Notes under the pieces: generated by a model
The model's database searches: none
The model's input: only the letters and a program-made list of their open reading frames with translations
Told to the model about the DNA's origin: nothing
DNA from: Spirosoma fluviale
Lineage (GTDB): Bacteria > Bacteroidota > Bacteroidia > Cytophagales > Cyclobacteriaceae
NCBI GenBank assembly: GCA_945868725.1
Contig: CAMBMU010000014.1
Coordinates: forward strand, 1-44,225
Length of the DNA stretch: 44,225 bases
Direction: 5' to 3'
Shown: positions 32,260-41,493 of the stretch, in pieces
Layout of the letters: the number at the start of each line of letters is the position of its first letter
How positions within the stretch are numbered: the first letter of the stretch is position 1
Program-made: the position numbers and the translations under genes

Positions 32260-33606
32260 TTAGAGTAAATCGTTTGCCAAATTGGCAAGTTCCGAACGCT
32301 CCCCTTTTTCCAGTTTCACGTGTGCATAGAGCGGGTGGTCTTTTACTCGATCGATCAGGTAAGAGAGGCCGTTGGATTGGGCGTCCAAGTATGGGGTGTC
32401 GATCTGAAATACATCCCCTGTAAAAACGATCTTCGTATTTTCTCCAGCCCTCGAAATAATGGTTTTGATTTCGTGTGGGGTGAGGTTTTGAGCCTCATCC
32501 ACGATAAAAAAAATATTGGATAGGGATCTTCCACGTATGTAAGCGAGAGGTTGGATGACCAATTTTTCCTGGTTGACCAGCTCGGTGATTTTTTGATATT
32601 CCTTATCGGTTTCCTTGTATTGATTTTGGATAAACTTCAAGTTGTCCCATAGTGGCTCCATGTAGGGATTGAGTTTGGACTTGATATCTCCCGGCAAATA
32701 GCCAATGTCCTTATTGGATAGCGGTACGATGGGTCTAGCCAAGAAGATTTGTTTGTATTCTCGCCGCTGTTCCAAGGCACCTGCCAAGGCAAGAAGGGTT
32801 TTTCCTGTTCCCGCTACCCCTTGGATGGAAACCAGCTTGATTCGTGGGTTCAGGATGGCATGGAGCGCAAAAGTCTGTTCTGCATTTCGAGGCTTGATGT
32901 TGTAAGCCAGCTGCTTATCTACTCGGCTGAGGATATTTTCATCTGTATTGTAGTAGGCGAGTACGGATTGTTTTTGACTCTTTAAAATGTAAAATGCATT
33001 CGCTTTTCGCTTTCTATTTCCTAAAATTACTTTGGCCTCAATGGATCCTCGCTCATACAGTGTATTGATGGCTTGTGGGTCCATGTCTTCCAAGAGGTAC
33101 TTACCAGTATTCTCCAGTTCAACAATGTTTTTGATTTTCCCTGTTTCATAATCCTCAGCGAGGATGTCTAAGGATTTTGCCTTTAGGCGGAGGTTGATGT
33201 CCTTGGAAACTAAAATGACCTTTCTATCTTTTTCATGCTGCTTGAGGTAGAGCGCAGCATTCAGGATCTTGTGGTCGTTCTTTTCCTCTCCAAAAATGAT
33301 ATTGGCATTCAGGTTATTGTCAGGATTCATCAAGACCTTGAAGTTCCCCTTTGTTTTCCCATTTAGGGGGGTCCACTCGTGGATCATGTGATCCTGAGAT
33401 AGTTTATCTAGAAGTCGGATAAACTCTCGGGCTTCAAAATTTTTGGTATCGTTCCCTTTTTTAAATTGATCCAACTCCTCAAGTACGGTGATTGGGATGA
33501 CCACGTCATGCTCGGCAAAGTTCATGATGGAGTTGTGGGTGTATAGGATCACGGAAGTGTCCAGAACAAAGATTTTCCGATCTTTATCGGATTTGGCTTT
33601 AGGCAT
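32260..33606 (-). CDS. PIN-PhoH fusion ATPase/ribonuclease (YlaK type)
   Basis: The 448 residues comprise two domains. The N-terminal PIN nuclease domain (about 8-135) begins KIFVLDTSVILYTHNSIMNF and has further acidic residues (ITVLEELDQFK, then VSKDINLRLKAKSLDI). The C-terminal PhoH ATPase has Walker A IQGVAGTGKTLLALAGALEQ near residue 264 and Walker B NIFFIVDEAQNLTPHEIKTI, then GDVFQIDTPYLD. PhoH2-type fusions have been described as RNA helicase/RNase enzymes. The length fits that class. It is followed upstream by a heptad-repeat gap. Confidence 0.92.
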   Translation of the reverse strand: MPKAKSDKDRKIFVLDTSVILYTHNSIMNFAEHDVVIPITVLEELDQFKKGNDTKNFEAREFIRLLDKLSQDHMIHEWTPLNGKTKGNFKVLMNPDNNLNANIIFGEEKNDHKILNAALYLKQHEKDRKVILVSKDINLRLKAKSLDILAEDYETGKIKNIVELENTGKYLLEDMDPQAINTLYERGSIEAKVILGNRKRKANAFYILKSQKQSVLAYYNTDENILSRVDKQLAYNIKPRNAEQTFALHAILNPRIKLVSIQGVAGTGKTLLALAGALEQRREYKQIFLARPIVPLSNKDIGYLPGDIKSKLNPYMEPLWDNLKFIQNQYKETDKEYQKITELVNQEKLVIQPLAYIRGRSLSNIFFIVDEAQNLTPHEIKTIISRAGENTKIVFTGDVFQIDTPYLDAQSNGLSYLIDRVKDHPLYAHVKLEKGERSELANLANDLL

Positions 33607-33743
33607 CTGCAGGAAAAGAATAGGGGTGATTGCTGATAAAATTTAGAAAAATATCCCCAGCTCTCCGCCAAATTGTATAATAAATTATAGTTAAGAAATT
33701 CGCAGCTTAGGTTACCTTATTGACTATCAATTGAATAATCAAT

Positions 33744-33932
33744 CGTTGGCAGACCACGGTCAACTGTCCACAGCTCACCTAATTGAACTTCAAACCCTAT
33801 TTTCTTTGGTTAGTGGTGATAAAGCGGAAAATCAATCGTTGACAGACCACGGTCCACTGCTGATTTCAGTTGTAGTACGATTTGACTCATTAATTACAAT
33901 TGGCTGTCATCTGTGGACTGTCAACCGTTGAC
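33744..33932. repeat. Heptad-bounded intergenic element, copy C
   Basis: The left array at 33744-33778 is cgttggc agaccac, then ggtcaac tgtccac agctcac. The right array at 33905-33932 is tgtcatc tgtggac, then tgtcaac cgttgac. An extra internal block lies at 33837-33857 (cgttgac agaccac ggtccac). The interior begins TAATTGAACTTCAAACCC, as in copies A and B. The left 28 or so bases, from AATCAATCGTTG, recur 93 bases on with few changes. The gap 33607-33978 holds no gene that I can support. Confidence 0.72.
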
Positions 33933-33978
33933 TAGTTGACCATGCCCTTTTTATCTTGCAAAAACCAGGGTTTAGTGA

Positions 33979-36918
33979 TTAGTCGAGTAATGCACGGATA
34001 TCCTCATTGTCTAGGCTCTTCATAAAGCTTTCTTCATTGTTGATTAGCTCCCCTGCAAGGGCAAGTTTGCGACTTTGAAGCGCCATAATTTTTTCTTCTA
34101 CTGATCCACGGCTGATAAACTTGTAGATGATGACCTTGTTTTCTTGGCCAATTCGGTGTGCCCGGTCGATGGCCTGGGCTTCGACAGCAGGATTCCACCA
34201 GGGATCCAGAAGAAATACATATTCAGCCTTGGTCAAGTTGAGGCCGACTCCACCCGCTTTAAGAGAGATCAAAAACACCTTGCAGCTGTCGTCCGTTTGG
34301 AATTTTTCTACTTGTTTTTGTCGGTCTTTGGTGGCGCCATCTAGGTAGGCATAGGGGATATTTTCCCGATCAAGAAATTCTCGAACGATCGATAGGTGGC
34401 GGACAAACTGGCTAAAAACGAGAACCTTATGGTTTTCTGAAATGGTTTCCTGAAGCATGTAGGTAATGTCCTCCAGCTTTCCTGATTCACCCGTGTAATC
34501 CTCTCGGACAAGCTTTGGGTGGTTGGCAATTTGCCGCAGTTGTGTAAGGCCTCGAAGGAGTGTAAACTGCTGGCTACCTTTTCCTGTGCCGGCAAGTTCT
34601 CCAATGATTTTTTCTCGGTAATAGCTTTTAACTTCCTCGTACACTTTTTCCTGTGCGGAGGTCATGTCCGAATATTTGATGTTGGTAATTTTTTCGGGCA
34701 GATCTTTGGCCACCTGAGATTTTAGTCGGCGGAGGATAAAGGGCTTGATCATCGCATGCAAGCGGGAGGCTTTCTCCTTGTCATGCTGCTTTTCGATGGG
34801 ATGGAGAAACTGCTTTTTGAATACCAGTTGGTTGCCCAAAAGCCCTGGGTTCACAAAGTTCATCTGGGACCAAAGGTCCATGGTGCCGTTTTCTACGGGG
34901 GTACCCGTAAGAATCAGTCGGCGCTTACTTTTCAGTTTATTGACAGCTGTTGCAATATTGGAGCTTGGGTTTTTGATCGCCTGCGATTCATCCAATATGA
35001 CATAGTTGAAGTAAAACTCGCTCAGTTGGTCTACGTCCATTCGCACGATACCGTAGGAAGTGAGCACTACATCGTAGCCTCGGAATTTCCATGGATCCTT
35101 GTTGCGCTGGGTTCCTGAGTACACCAATATATTTAAATCAGGAGCAAATTTTTTCGCTTCCAACTCCCAGTTGTAAATCAAGGAGGTGGGCATCACTAGC
35201 AGGGATGCAAAACCTGGGTTTTCCTCTTTTTCATAGGCCAGGAGAGCGAGGGTCTGAACGGTTTTACCTAGACCCATGTCGTCGGCAAGGCATCCTCCAA
35301 ACTGGTATTCGTTCAGGAATCTGAGCCAATTGTAGCCTGCGTTCTGGTAAGGTCGTAGGGAACCTTTAAAGGTATCGGGGAGTGCATAATCATCAATGGA
35401 GTCAAAGTTACGGAGGCGCTCCAGCTTTAAACTCAGGTTGAGACGAATTAGCTCTCCATTTTGTAGCTCCCGAGCAAAGGCTAGGTGATGCTTCCGCAGG
35501 ACCAACTCCTCTGCGCTGCGCTCTTCGATAAAGTTAAAAAGCTCTGAATAGTTGATAAACCAGGAGGCTGGGATAACTGCGATTTCTCCGTTTGGAAGCT
35601 CGAATTCATGCTTTCCTTGGATGAGGAGCTTTCGAAGTTTGGCAAAAGGAACGAGGTAAATTCCGAACTTGATGAGTGCCTTGACATCAAACCAATCAAT
35701 ATTTTCATTGACTTCAATCGTAATTTGGGCTTTGCCAATGTGGTAAGTCTTCCCGTTTAGGCCTCCTTTTTGGACGATTTTGATTTTATTTTCACGAAGG
35801 TAGTCCTCCTGATTTCCTAGCCATTCAAAAGCTTGTGTTTTGGGCAGCGCAGTCTTGCCATGCATAAACTCCAGCCCTTTTTTCTTTAGTATTGTCAGGT
35901 AGCGCTCCTCCAATTTGGTGGTACGGACCGTTTTAAAAAAGGTAAAGTTCCCATCTTTTTCCTCATAGCGACAGGAGTTTCCGCTGCCTTCTCCAGGATG
36001 GAGGAGGGTTCCAAAATCAAACTCTCCATATTTAAACCGAGGCTCCAAGACAATTATATCTTCTGAGGAAGTGGAAATCTCCTCTCCAAATAAGGTTTCC
36101 ACCGATACGCCCCCCGGTAAGCCGCTGACCGTTAAAAGGGCTTCTGGAGTACCCTGTTCGGTGTGTATTTCAAAGCCTTTTGCGACTACCTCAAATTGAG
36201 TAATCAAGGAGTTGACAAATTTTCGGTAATATTCTGGCTCGAATTTCCGCTCAATTAGGATCGCATTTTTAGTTAAAAAGGGCTGTAATTTTTTACCGTC
36301 AATTCCCTTTTCAAAGTGAAAAAGCTGTTGATTGACAATTAACCATGCTGGTTCCTTACAAATTAAGTAGCCCCCTTTGTGCTGCCATGCGAGTTTTTGT
36401 CCCTGAAATTTTATGATCGGGTAATACTGGGTGTTGAACTCTCCCTTGTCGAAGTGAAACTGAATGGTAGCAGGATCTGCTTGAATGCTTATTTCTCTTC
36501 CCGTTGGATTTCCATCCGAAGCAGTTTCAAAAAAACGCTTAGTTAGCAAAAGAGGTAGAATTTTGGCCCGTTTGATCTCTAGGGTTTTGAAGAGTAGTTC
36601 TTGAATAGTTGGGTCAGCCGTCTTAGGGTCAAAGATTTTTTGGAGAAAATCCTTTGGTTTTAGATTCCCTTTTTTCATGTAAGGCTTGACCACTACATCT
36701 TGATGCATACTATCCATCAGCAGGATCAATTCATAGTCTTGTGCATCAAGGCCCGTATCAAATTCTTTGGCATTGGCAGAACTTATATTTTGATACGCAT
36801 ACGTAAGCCTTCCTTTATCATCAAGAGGAACTACATAGGATTCAAAAAGAAAGCCCAAATATTCGTGACTGTAAATGGAATATATAAGCTGAAAAGGCTG
36901 ATCTGGATCAACAATCAT
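33979..36918 (-). CDS. SNF2-family DNA-dependent ATPase (RapA/HepA-like)
   Basis: This 979-residue protein has a long N-terminal region without a motif I recognise and then a full SNF2 motor: motif I DDMGLGKTVQTLALL near residue 547, motif Ia SLLVMPTSLIYNWE, motif II ILDESQAIKNPSS near 644, LTGTPVENGTMDLWSQ, then SLKAGGVGLNLTKAEYVFL and AIDRAHRIGQENKVIIYKF. DESQ replaces the more common DExH; DESQ also occurs in known bacterial SNF2 proteins. There is no SWIM zinc cluster in the N-terminus. The role is probably remodelling of protein-DNA complexes or stalled polymerase. Confidence 0.93.
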   Translation of the reverse strand: MIVDPDQPFQLIYSIYSHEYLGFLFESYVVPLDDKGRLTYAYQNISSANAKEFDTGLDAQDYELILLMDSMHQDVVVKPYMKKGNLKPKDFLQKIFDPKTADPTIQELLFKTLEIKRAKILPLLLTKRFFETASDGNPTGREISIQADPATIQFHFDKGEFNTQYYPIIKFQGQKLAWQHKGGYLICKEPAWLIVNQQLFHFEKGIDGKKLQPFLTKNAILIERKFEPEYYRKFVNSLITQFEVVAKGFEIHTEQGTPEALLTVSGLPGGVSVETLFGEEISTSSEDIIVLEPRFKYGEFDFGTLLHPGEGSGNSCRYEEKDGNFTFFKTVRTTKLEERYLTILKKKGLEFMHGKTALPKTQAFEWLGNQEDYLRENKIKIVQKGGLNGKTYHIGKAQITIEVNENIDWFDVKALIKFGIYLVPFAKLRKLLIQGKHEFELPNGEIAVIPASWFINYSELFNFIEERSAEELVLRKHHLAFARELQNGELIRLNLSLKLERLRNFDSIDDYALPDTFKGSLRPYQNAGYNWLRFLNEYQFGGCLADDMGLGKTVQTLALLAYEKEENPGFASLLVMPTSLIYNWELEAKKFAPDLNILVYSGTQRNKDPWKFRGYDVVLTSYGIVRMDVDQLSEFYFNYVILDESQAIKNPSSNIATAVNKLKSKRRLILTGTPVENGTMDLWSQMNFVNPGLLGNQLVFKKQFLHPIEKQHDKEKASRLHAMIKPFILRRLKSQVAKDLPEKITNIKYSDMTSAQEKVYEEVKSYYREKIIGELAGTGKGSQQFTLLRGLTQLRQIANHPKLVREDYTGESGKLEDITYMLQETISENHKVLVFSQFVRHLSIVREFLDRENIPYAYLDGATKDRQKQVEKFQTDDSCKVFLISLKAGGVGLNLTKAEYVFLLDPWWNPAVEAQAIDRAHRIGQENKVIIYKFISRGSVEEKIMALQSRKLALAGELINNEESFMKSLDNEDIRALLD

Positions 36919-36933
36919 CTGAAGTAAAAAATC

Positions 36934-36947
36934 TAGTATATATACTA
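36934..36947. promoter_or_regulatory. 14-base palindrome upstream of the SNF2 gene
   Basis: TAGTATATATACTA is a perfect palindrome, 16 bases upstream of the SNF2 start. It could be an operator or simply an AT-rich promoter. Confidence 0.25.
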
Positions 36948-37060
36948 TTAACTAACTGAGGTTTTTTTTTCATTTACTCAGGAATACTTTTTAGATCCAC
37001 GAAAACGAAAATTACGGATAAAAAGAGAATAATTGGTCATTTTCATCTATTTTTTTGCAG

Positions 37061-37090
37061 AAAAAAAGAGAGACCAAATCGGTCTCTCTT
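37061..37090 (-). terminator. Rho-independent terminator of the ileS-lspA unit
   Basis: AAGAGAGACC (37066-37075) pairs perfectly with GGTCTCTCTT (37081-37090) around a five-base loop. On the reverse strand it ends in a run of T. It sits 27 bases after the lspA stop. Confidence 0.9.
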
Positions 37091-37116
37091 CTAAATATTT
37101 AAAATCAGCGGTTGAT

Positions 37117-37743
37117 TTACTGTGCTTCTTCCGTCTCTTGTGGAGGGCTTACTTTTTCAGGTTTGGTTTCCGGAAAAAAACGATTTTGAAAAATTAAGAT
37201 AATGCCGACCCCAATAAAAATAGAGGCATCTGCCACATTAAAGATTGGCCAAAGCGCGGTATATCCTCCTCCCCATAGCGGTACCCAATCTGGGATATAG
37301 CCTTCCCATATATCAAAATAAAACATGTCCACTACCTGCCCATGAAGCCAGGGTGTTGGTGCATTGTAGGGGGCGTTGTCAAGCCATACTCCATAAAACA
37401 CGGAATCCACCAAATTACCAATCGCACCACCCAAAATTAGTGCGATACAATAGGTGTAGCCTACTGGGCTTCTTTTTTGAATAAGATAGTATAGGTAATA
37501 ACCTATGCCAAACATCGCCACCAAACGAAAGGAGGTGAGGATCATTTTTCCATACTCCGTTCCAAGCTCCATACCAAAAGCCATCCCTGGGTTTGTAGTA
37601 TAGTGCAACTTAAACCAGTCGCCGAAAATTTGAATTTGCCCAGGGCTCCCAAAGTCCATTTCGAAGTGTACCCACATTTTAGTGGCCTGATCGAGGGCAA
37701 TAACCAAGAGGGCAATTCCGAAATACTTGAGGTAGTTGTTCAT
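37117..37743 (-). CDS. lspA: Lipoprotein signal peptidase LspA
   Basis: The 208-residue integral membrane aspartyl protease removes lipoprotein signal peptides after lipid attachment. The N-terminus NYLKYFGIALLVIALDQATK is the family's first helix. The conserved TTNPGMAFGMEL follows, and the two catalytic aspartates are in GGAIGNLVDSVFYG and FNVADASIFIGVG. A charged tail (ETKPEKVSPPQETEEAQ) is added. The insert LDNAPYNAPTPWLHGQVVDM lengthens it against about 160 residues in E. coli, as is usual in Bacteroidota. It follows ileS by 10 bases and would process the lipoproteins in this window. Confidence 0.96.
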   Translation of the reverse strand: MNNYLKYFGIALLVIALDQATKMWVHFEMDFGSPGQIQIFGDWFKLHYTTNPGMAFGMELGTEYGKMILTSFRLVAMFGIGYYLYYLIQKRSPVGYTYCIALILGGAIGNLVDSVFYGVWLDNAPYNAPTPWLHGQVVDMFYFDIWEGYIPDWVPLWGGGYTALWPIFNVADASIFIGVGIILIFQNRFFPETKPEKVSPPQETEEAQ

Positions 37744-37753
37744 ATTTTAAAGG

Positions 37754-40700
37754 TTATGCCTTAACTAGTCGTACAGCCAATTCAAAATCATCCATGTCCA
37801 AAATGGTTACTTCCCCTTCCAAGATACCTACGGAAAGTGAGATGGCCTGAGTTTCTTCTTGAATATAGCCACCAAATAAACTGATGGACGCATTCACCAC
37901 TGAGTTGCTATCAGCCACCTGCAACTTGATTTTATCTTGTACTTCAAGACCCATTTCTTTGCGTAGGTTTTGGATGCGGTTGACTAGATCTCGCGCTATG
38001 CCCTCCTGCTTCAACTCTTCCGTTACGGTTACATCTAGGGCTACCGTCACTCCCTGATCAGATGCTACAGACCAGCCCGGAATATCCTGGGAACTGATCA
38101 ATACTTCTTCCAGCAGCAGCTCGATTTCTTCTCCTTCTACAGTGAGTTTGAAGTGACCCTCACGCTCGATATGCCCAATTTCTGATGGCCCCCAATTTTG
38201 TAGGGCAGCTACGACGAAGCGCATTTTTGGACCTAATTTCTTGCCTAAGAGGGGTAAATTGGGTTTGATTTGCTTCACCAAAATCCCGGACGCATCATCC
38301 AGGTATTCGATCTCTTTGATGTTGACTTCCGTTTGGATCAGCTCTGCCACATGGGCTACCTGTGCTTTAAATTTTTCGGAAAGAACAGGTATAAGGATGC
38401 GCTGCAGTGGCTGACGAACCTTAATTTTTTCCTTCTTTCGCAAGGAGTGAACCAGGGAAGAAATGGTCTGTGCTAGGTCCATGCTTGTCTCTAAATCTGG
38501 ATTGATCAGCGAAAGATTAGCAGTTTTCCAATCTGTCAAATGCACAGATTCCAAGTTATGCTCTCCCGCTTCGGTCAAGTTTTTGTACAACCAGTCCGCA
38601 TAGAATGGGGCAAACGAGGACATCAGTTGGCTGAGTGTAAAGAGGCACTCGTATAAGGTCTCGTAAGCCGCCTGCTTGTCTGCTTGCATGTCTCCTCTCC
38701 AGAATCGCTTTCTCGCGAGTCGCACATACCAGTTGGAAAGCTGGTCTACAGTGAAGTTCTGAATGGCGCGAGTTGCTTTGGTGGCATCGTAGCCATCCAT
38801 CGCTCCTTCCACTTCCAGAATCAGGGATTGCAACTTGGATAGGATCCATTGATCTAGCTCGGCGCGCTCCTGTACTGGAATGGCCTTTTCTGCTCGGTAG
38901 ACAAAGGCATCTAGGTTGGCATATAAGGCAAAGAAGTTGTACGTATTCTGAAGGGTGCCAAAAAAGCGTCGCTGCACTTCGGTGACGCCGTCGACATTGA
39001 ATTTCAGGTTGTCCCAAGGGTTGGCATTGCTGAGTAGGTACCAACGCAAGGCATCTGGACCATATTCCTTTAGGGCCTTGAAAGGGTCAACGGCATTGCC
39101 CAAGCGCTTGGACATCTTGTTGCCATTTTTGTCCAGCACCAGACCATTTGCAATGACGTTTTTGAACGCTACGCTATCAAATAGCATCACGGACAAGGCG
39201 TGAAGGGTAAAAAACCATCCACGTGTTTGGTCCACTCCCTCAGCGATGTAGTCCGCAGGAAAGTTGGCGGCAAAGACATCCTTGTTTTCAAAAGGATAGT
39301 GCCACTGGGCATAAGGCATGGCGCCGGAGTCAAACCAAACGTCGATGAGGTCTGCCTCTCTAACCATTTTTTGACCCGTATTGGAGATCAAAATCACCTC
39401 GTCTACAGAAGGGCGATGCAAGTCTAGTTCCTTGCCAGCGTATGGGGAGGCAGTCATGAAGCCAGCGGCCACGGACTTGTCGATTTCTGCTTGCAGCTCT
39501 GCGATAGAGCCGATGCATTTCTCTTCTGTGCCATCGGCAGTTCTCCAGATCGGTAGGGGGGTGCCCCAAAACCGAGAGCGGCTCAAGTTCCAGTCTACTA
39601 GGTTTTCCAACCAGTTTCCAAATCTACCGGTGCCTGTGGCCTCCGGTTTCCATTGGATGGTTTTGTTGAGCTCCACCATGCGGTCCTTGTAGGCGGTGGT
39701 TTTGATAAACCAGCTTTCCAGCGGGTAATACAAAATTGGCTTGTCCGTTCTCCAGCAGTGTGGGTAGCTGTGCTCGTATTTTTCGACCTTGAAGGCCTTA
39801 TTTTCATTCTTGAGGAGGATGGATAGAATCACATCCGTGTTTTTGTAATCCGGTGCCGCCTCGTCATCCTGCGTGTAGTTTTTAACGTAGAAATCATTCG
39901 CTCCAAAGGTCTTGTGTGCGCTGATTCCATGTTCCTGCATCTTGGCGACGAGGTATTCTCCGACGATGGGTAAGAATTTTCCTTGGCGATCCACGACAGG
40001 GACCTCATTGCCTAATTCGTCTTGCACGAAGATGCCCGGCACCTTTTGCTGTACTAGGGTTCTAAAGTCATCCGCGCCAAAGGCTTTGGCCAAGTGGACA
40101 ATACCCGTACCATCTTCGGTGGTCACGTAATCTCCTGCCACCACCGTAAAGGCAGGGTGAGAGAGGGACAAGCCGGGGATAGGGAGCAGCTGCTCGTATT
40201 CCCATCCGATCATGGTTTTTCCTTTAAACTCTTCTAGTACCTGGTAAGGAATCAGTTTGTCACCGGGATGATAGGCTTCGAGCGAGAGTTCGGCCGCTTT
40301 GGGGGAAAAGTAAGCCGATAGTCGTGCTTTGGCCAAAATCACATCCACGGGAAGGTGGGTGTAGGGATTGAAGCTGCGTACCTTGATATAGTCCAACTTC
40401 TCTCCTATAGCTAAGGCCGAGTTGGAAGGCAAGGTCCAGGGCGTGGTCGTCCAAGCTAGGATGTAGGTATTGGGCTGGTTTTTTAGTTTAAATTGACCCG
40501 TGATGGAGGTGTCTTTTACCTCACGGTAGCAGCCAGGCTGATTGAGTTCGTGGGAACTGAGTCCTGTACCTGCGGCCGGAGAGAAGGGCTGTATGGTGTA
40601 GCCTTTGTACAGCAAGCCTTTGTCATAGAGCTGCTTGAGGAGGTGCCAAAGCGACTCGATGTAGTTGGATTCGAAGGTGATGTAAGGATCTTCGAGGTCT

Positions 40701-41128
40701 ACCCAATAGCCGATTTTTTCGGTGAGCTCGTCCCATTCGTCCTTGAAGCGCATCACCGTTTCCCGGCACTTTTTATTATACTCCGCTACGGAGATACTTT
40801 TTCCGATATCTTCTTTGGTGATGCCCAGCTCCTTTTCTACTTGCAGCTCTACAGGAAGTCCGTGTGTGTCCCATCCCCCTTTTCGTTTGACTTGGAAGCC
40901 ACGCAGGGTCTTGTATCGACAAAAGATGTCTTTCAGAGTACGGGCCATCACGTGGTGAATCCCCGGAGTACCATTGGCAGAAGGAGGTCCTTCAAAAAAA
41001 GTAAAGGTCTTTGCTCCTTCTCGGTTGGAGATGGATTTTTCGAAAATCTGATTTTCTTTCCAATACTGAAGGACCGACTCACCGATATGTGGGTAGTCGA
41101 CCTGCTTAAATTCCTGGTACGTTTTCAC
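37754..41128 (-). CDS. ileS: Isoleucyl-tRNA synthetase, IleRS2 type with GIHH signature
   Basis: About 1124 residues from GTG 41128 (VKTYQEFKQVDYPHIGESVL); the open frame continues upstream to a TTG at 41182 but without family resemblance. It charges tRNA-Ile. The KMSKS loop is NGNKMSKRLGNAVDPF, and the editing domain includes TTPWTLPSNSALAI. The normal HIGH motif is replaced by GIHH in EGPPSANGTPGIHHVMARTL (codons at 40952-40963). The length and the sequence around it fit the eukaryote-like IleRS2 branch, which is generally mupirocin-resistant. It is the first gene of an operon with lspA. Confidence 0.95.
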   Translation of the reverse strand: MKTYQEFKQVDYPHIGESVLQYWKENQIFEKSISNREGAKTFTFFEGPPSANGTPGIHHVMARTLKDIFCRYKTLRGFQVKRKGGWDTHGLPVELQVEKELGITKEDIGKSISVAEYNKKCRETVMRFKDEWDELTEKIGYWVDLEDPYITFESNYIESLWHLLKQLYDKGLLYKGYTIQPFSPAAGTGLSSHELNQPGCYREVKDTSITGQFKLKNQPNTYILAWTTTPWTLPSNSALAIGEKLDYIKVRSFNPYTHLPVDVILAKARLSAYFSPKAAELSLEAYHPGDKLIPYQVLEEFKGKTMIGWEYEQLLPIPGLSLSHPAFTVVAGDYVTTEDGTGIVHLAKAFGADDFRTLVQQKVPGIFVQDELGNEVPVVDRQGKFLPIVGEYLVAKMQEHGISAHKTFGANDFYVKNYTQDDEAAPDYKNTDVILSILLKNENKAFKVEKYEHSYPHCWRTDKPILYYPLESWFIKTTAYKDRMVELNKTIQWKPEATGTGRFGNWLENLVDWNLSRSRFWGTPLPIWRTADGTEEKCIGSIAELQAEIDKSVAAGFMTASPYAGKELDLHRPSVDEVILISNTGQKMVREADLIDVWFDSGAMPYAQWHYPFENKDVFAANFPADYIAEGVDQTRGWFFTLHALSVMLFDSVAFKNVIANGLVLDKNGNKMSKRLGNAVDPFKALKEYGPDALRWYLLSNANPWDNLKFNVDGVTEVQRRFFGTLQNTYNFFALYANLDAFVYRAEKAIPVQERAELDQWILSKLQSLILEVEGAMDGYDATKATRAIQNFTVDQLSNWYVRLARKRFWRGDMQADKQAAYETLYECLFTLSQLMSSFAPFYADWLYKNLTEAGEHNLESVHLTDWKTANLSLINPDLETSMDLAQTISSLVHSLRKKEKIKVRQPLQRILIPVLSEKFKAQVAHVAELIQTEVNIKEIEYLDDASGILVKQIKPNLPLLGKKLGPKMRFVVAALQNWGPSEIGHIEREGHFKLTVEGEEIELLLEEVLISSQDIPGWSVASDQGVTVALDVTVTEELKQEGIARDLVNRIQNLRKEMGLEVQDKIKLQVADSNSVVNASISLFGGYIQEETQAISLSVGILEGEVTILDMDDFELAVRLVKA

Positions 41129-41493
41129 TGCGTCTATTCTGGTGTACTTGAAGAAAAGAATGTGTTGAACGTGTCCCAACAACTACTAGTTGGGGCGAAC
41201 ATAGCCCTAAAGGCTAGGCATCTTGCTCAAAACAAGGCACAAAGATAGAAGAATTGGGCGTTCTCGGAAAGAAAATGACGGTAGGATTCTAGTGGCAAAA
41301 TCTAGGAAGCGCCTTTTTTTAGTTGAAGATCAAATTGGCTTTGGATGGATCCTTACAAGAATTTTGGAAGGAGCACAAATTTTATTCTACTTGTTCTCTT
41401 CAAATGTGGAGCAATTGGCCTCATTTTTGATTTGAAATTACAGCAGAATGATCTTTTGCTCTGAGCCTTTTTTCAACCCAAAAAACCACTGCG
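41129..41493. other. Gene-free gap upstream of ileS, with leader hairpin
   Basis: This 365-base gap separates ileS from the divergent small CVGCGS gene. I see a promoter candidate for ileS (41240-41270) and a short stem CCCAAC/GTTGGG (41175-41194) in its probable leader. No T-box or other riboswitch is recognisable. Frames through this region are uninterrupted only as extensions of ileS or its antisense. Confidence 0.5.
41240..41270 (-). promoter_or_regulatory. Candidate promoter of ileS-lspA
   Basis: On the reverse strand TATCTTTG (41247-41240) is a full match to TAnnTTTG. TTTC lies at the -33 place with exactly 19 bases between. The implied leader is about 105 bases long. Confidence 0.5.

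Noticed and set aside
33731-33931. 66-codon forward frame in the gap
   Set aside because: It is only a translation of heptad-repeat copy C.
35130-35160. Missing DExH box as a sign of a dead SNF2 motor
   Set aside because: DESQ is a known variant and all other helicase motifs are present.
41129-41240. T-box riboswitch before ileS
   Set aside because: No T-box or specifier loop was found, and T-boxes are not expected in Bacteroidota.
40493-41248. 251-codon open frame on the forward strand
   Set aside because: It is antisense to ileS throughout, and the translation resembles no family; ileS motifs on the other strand are complete.
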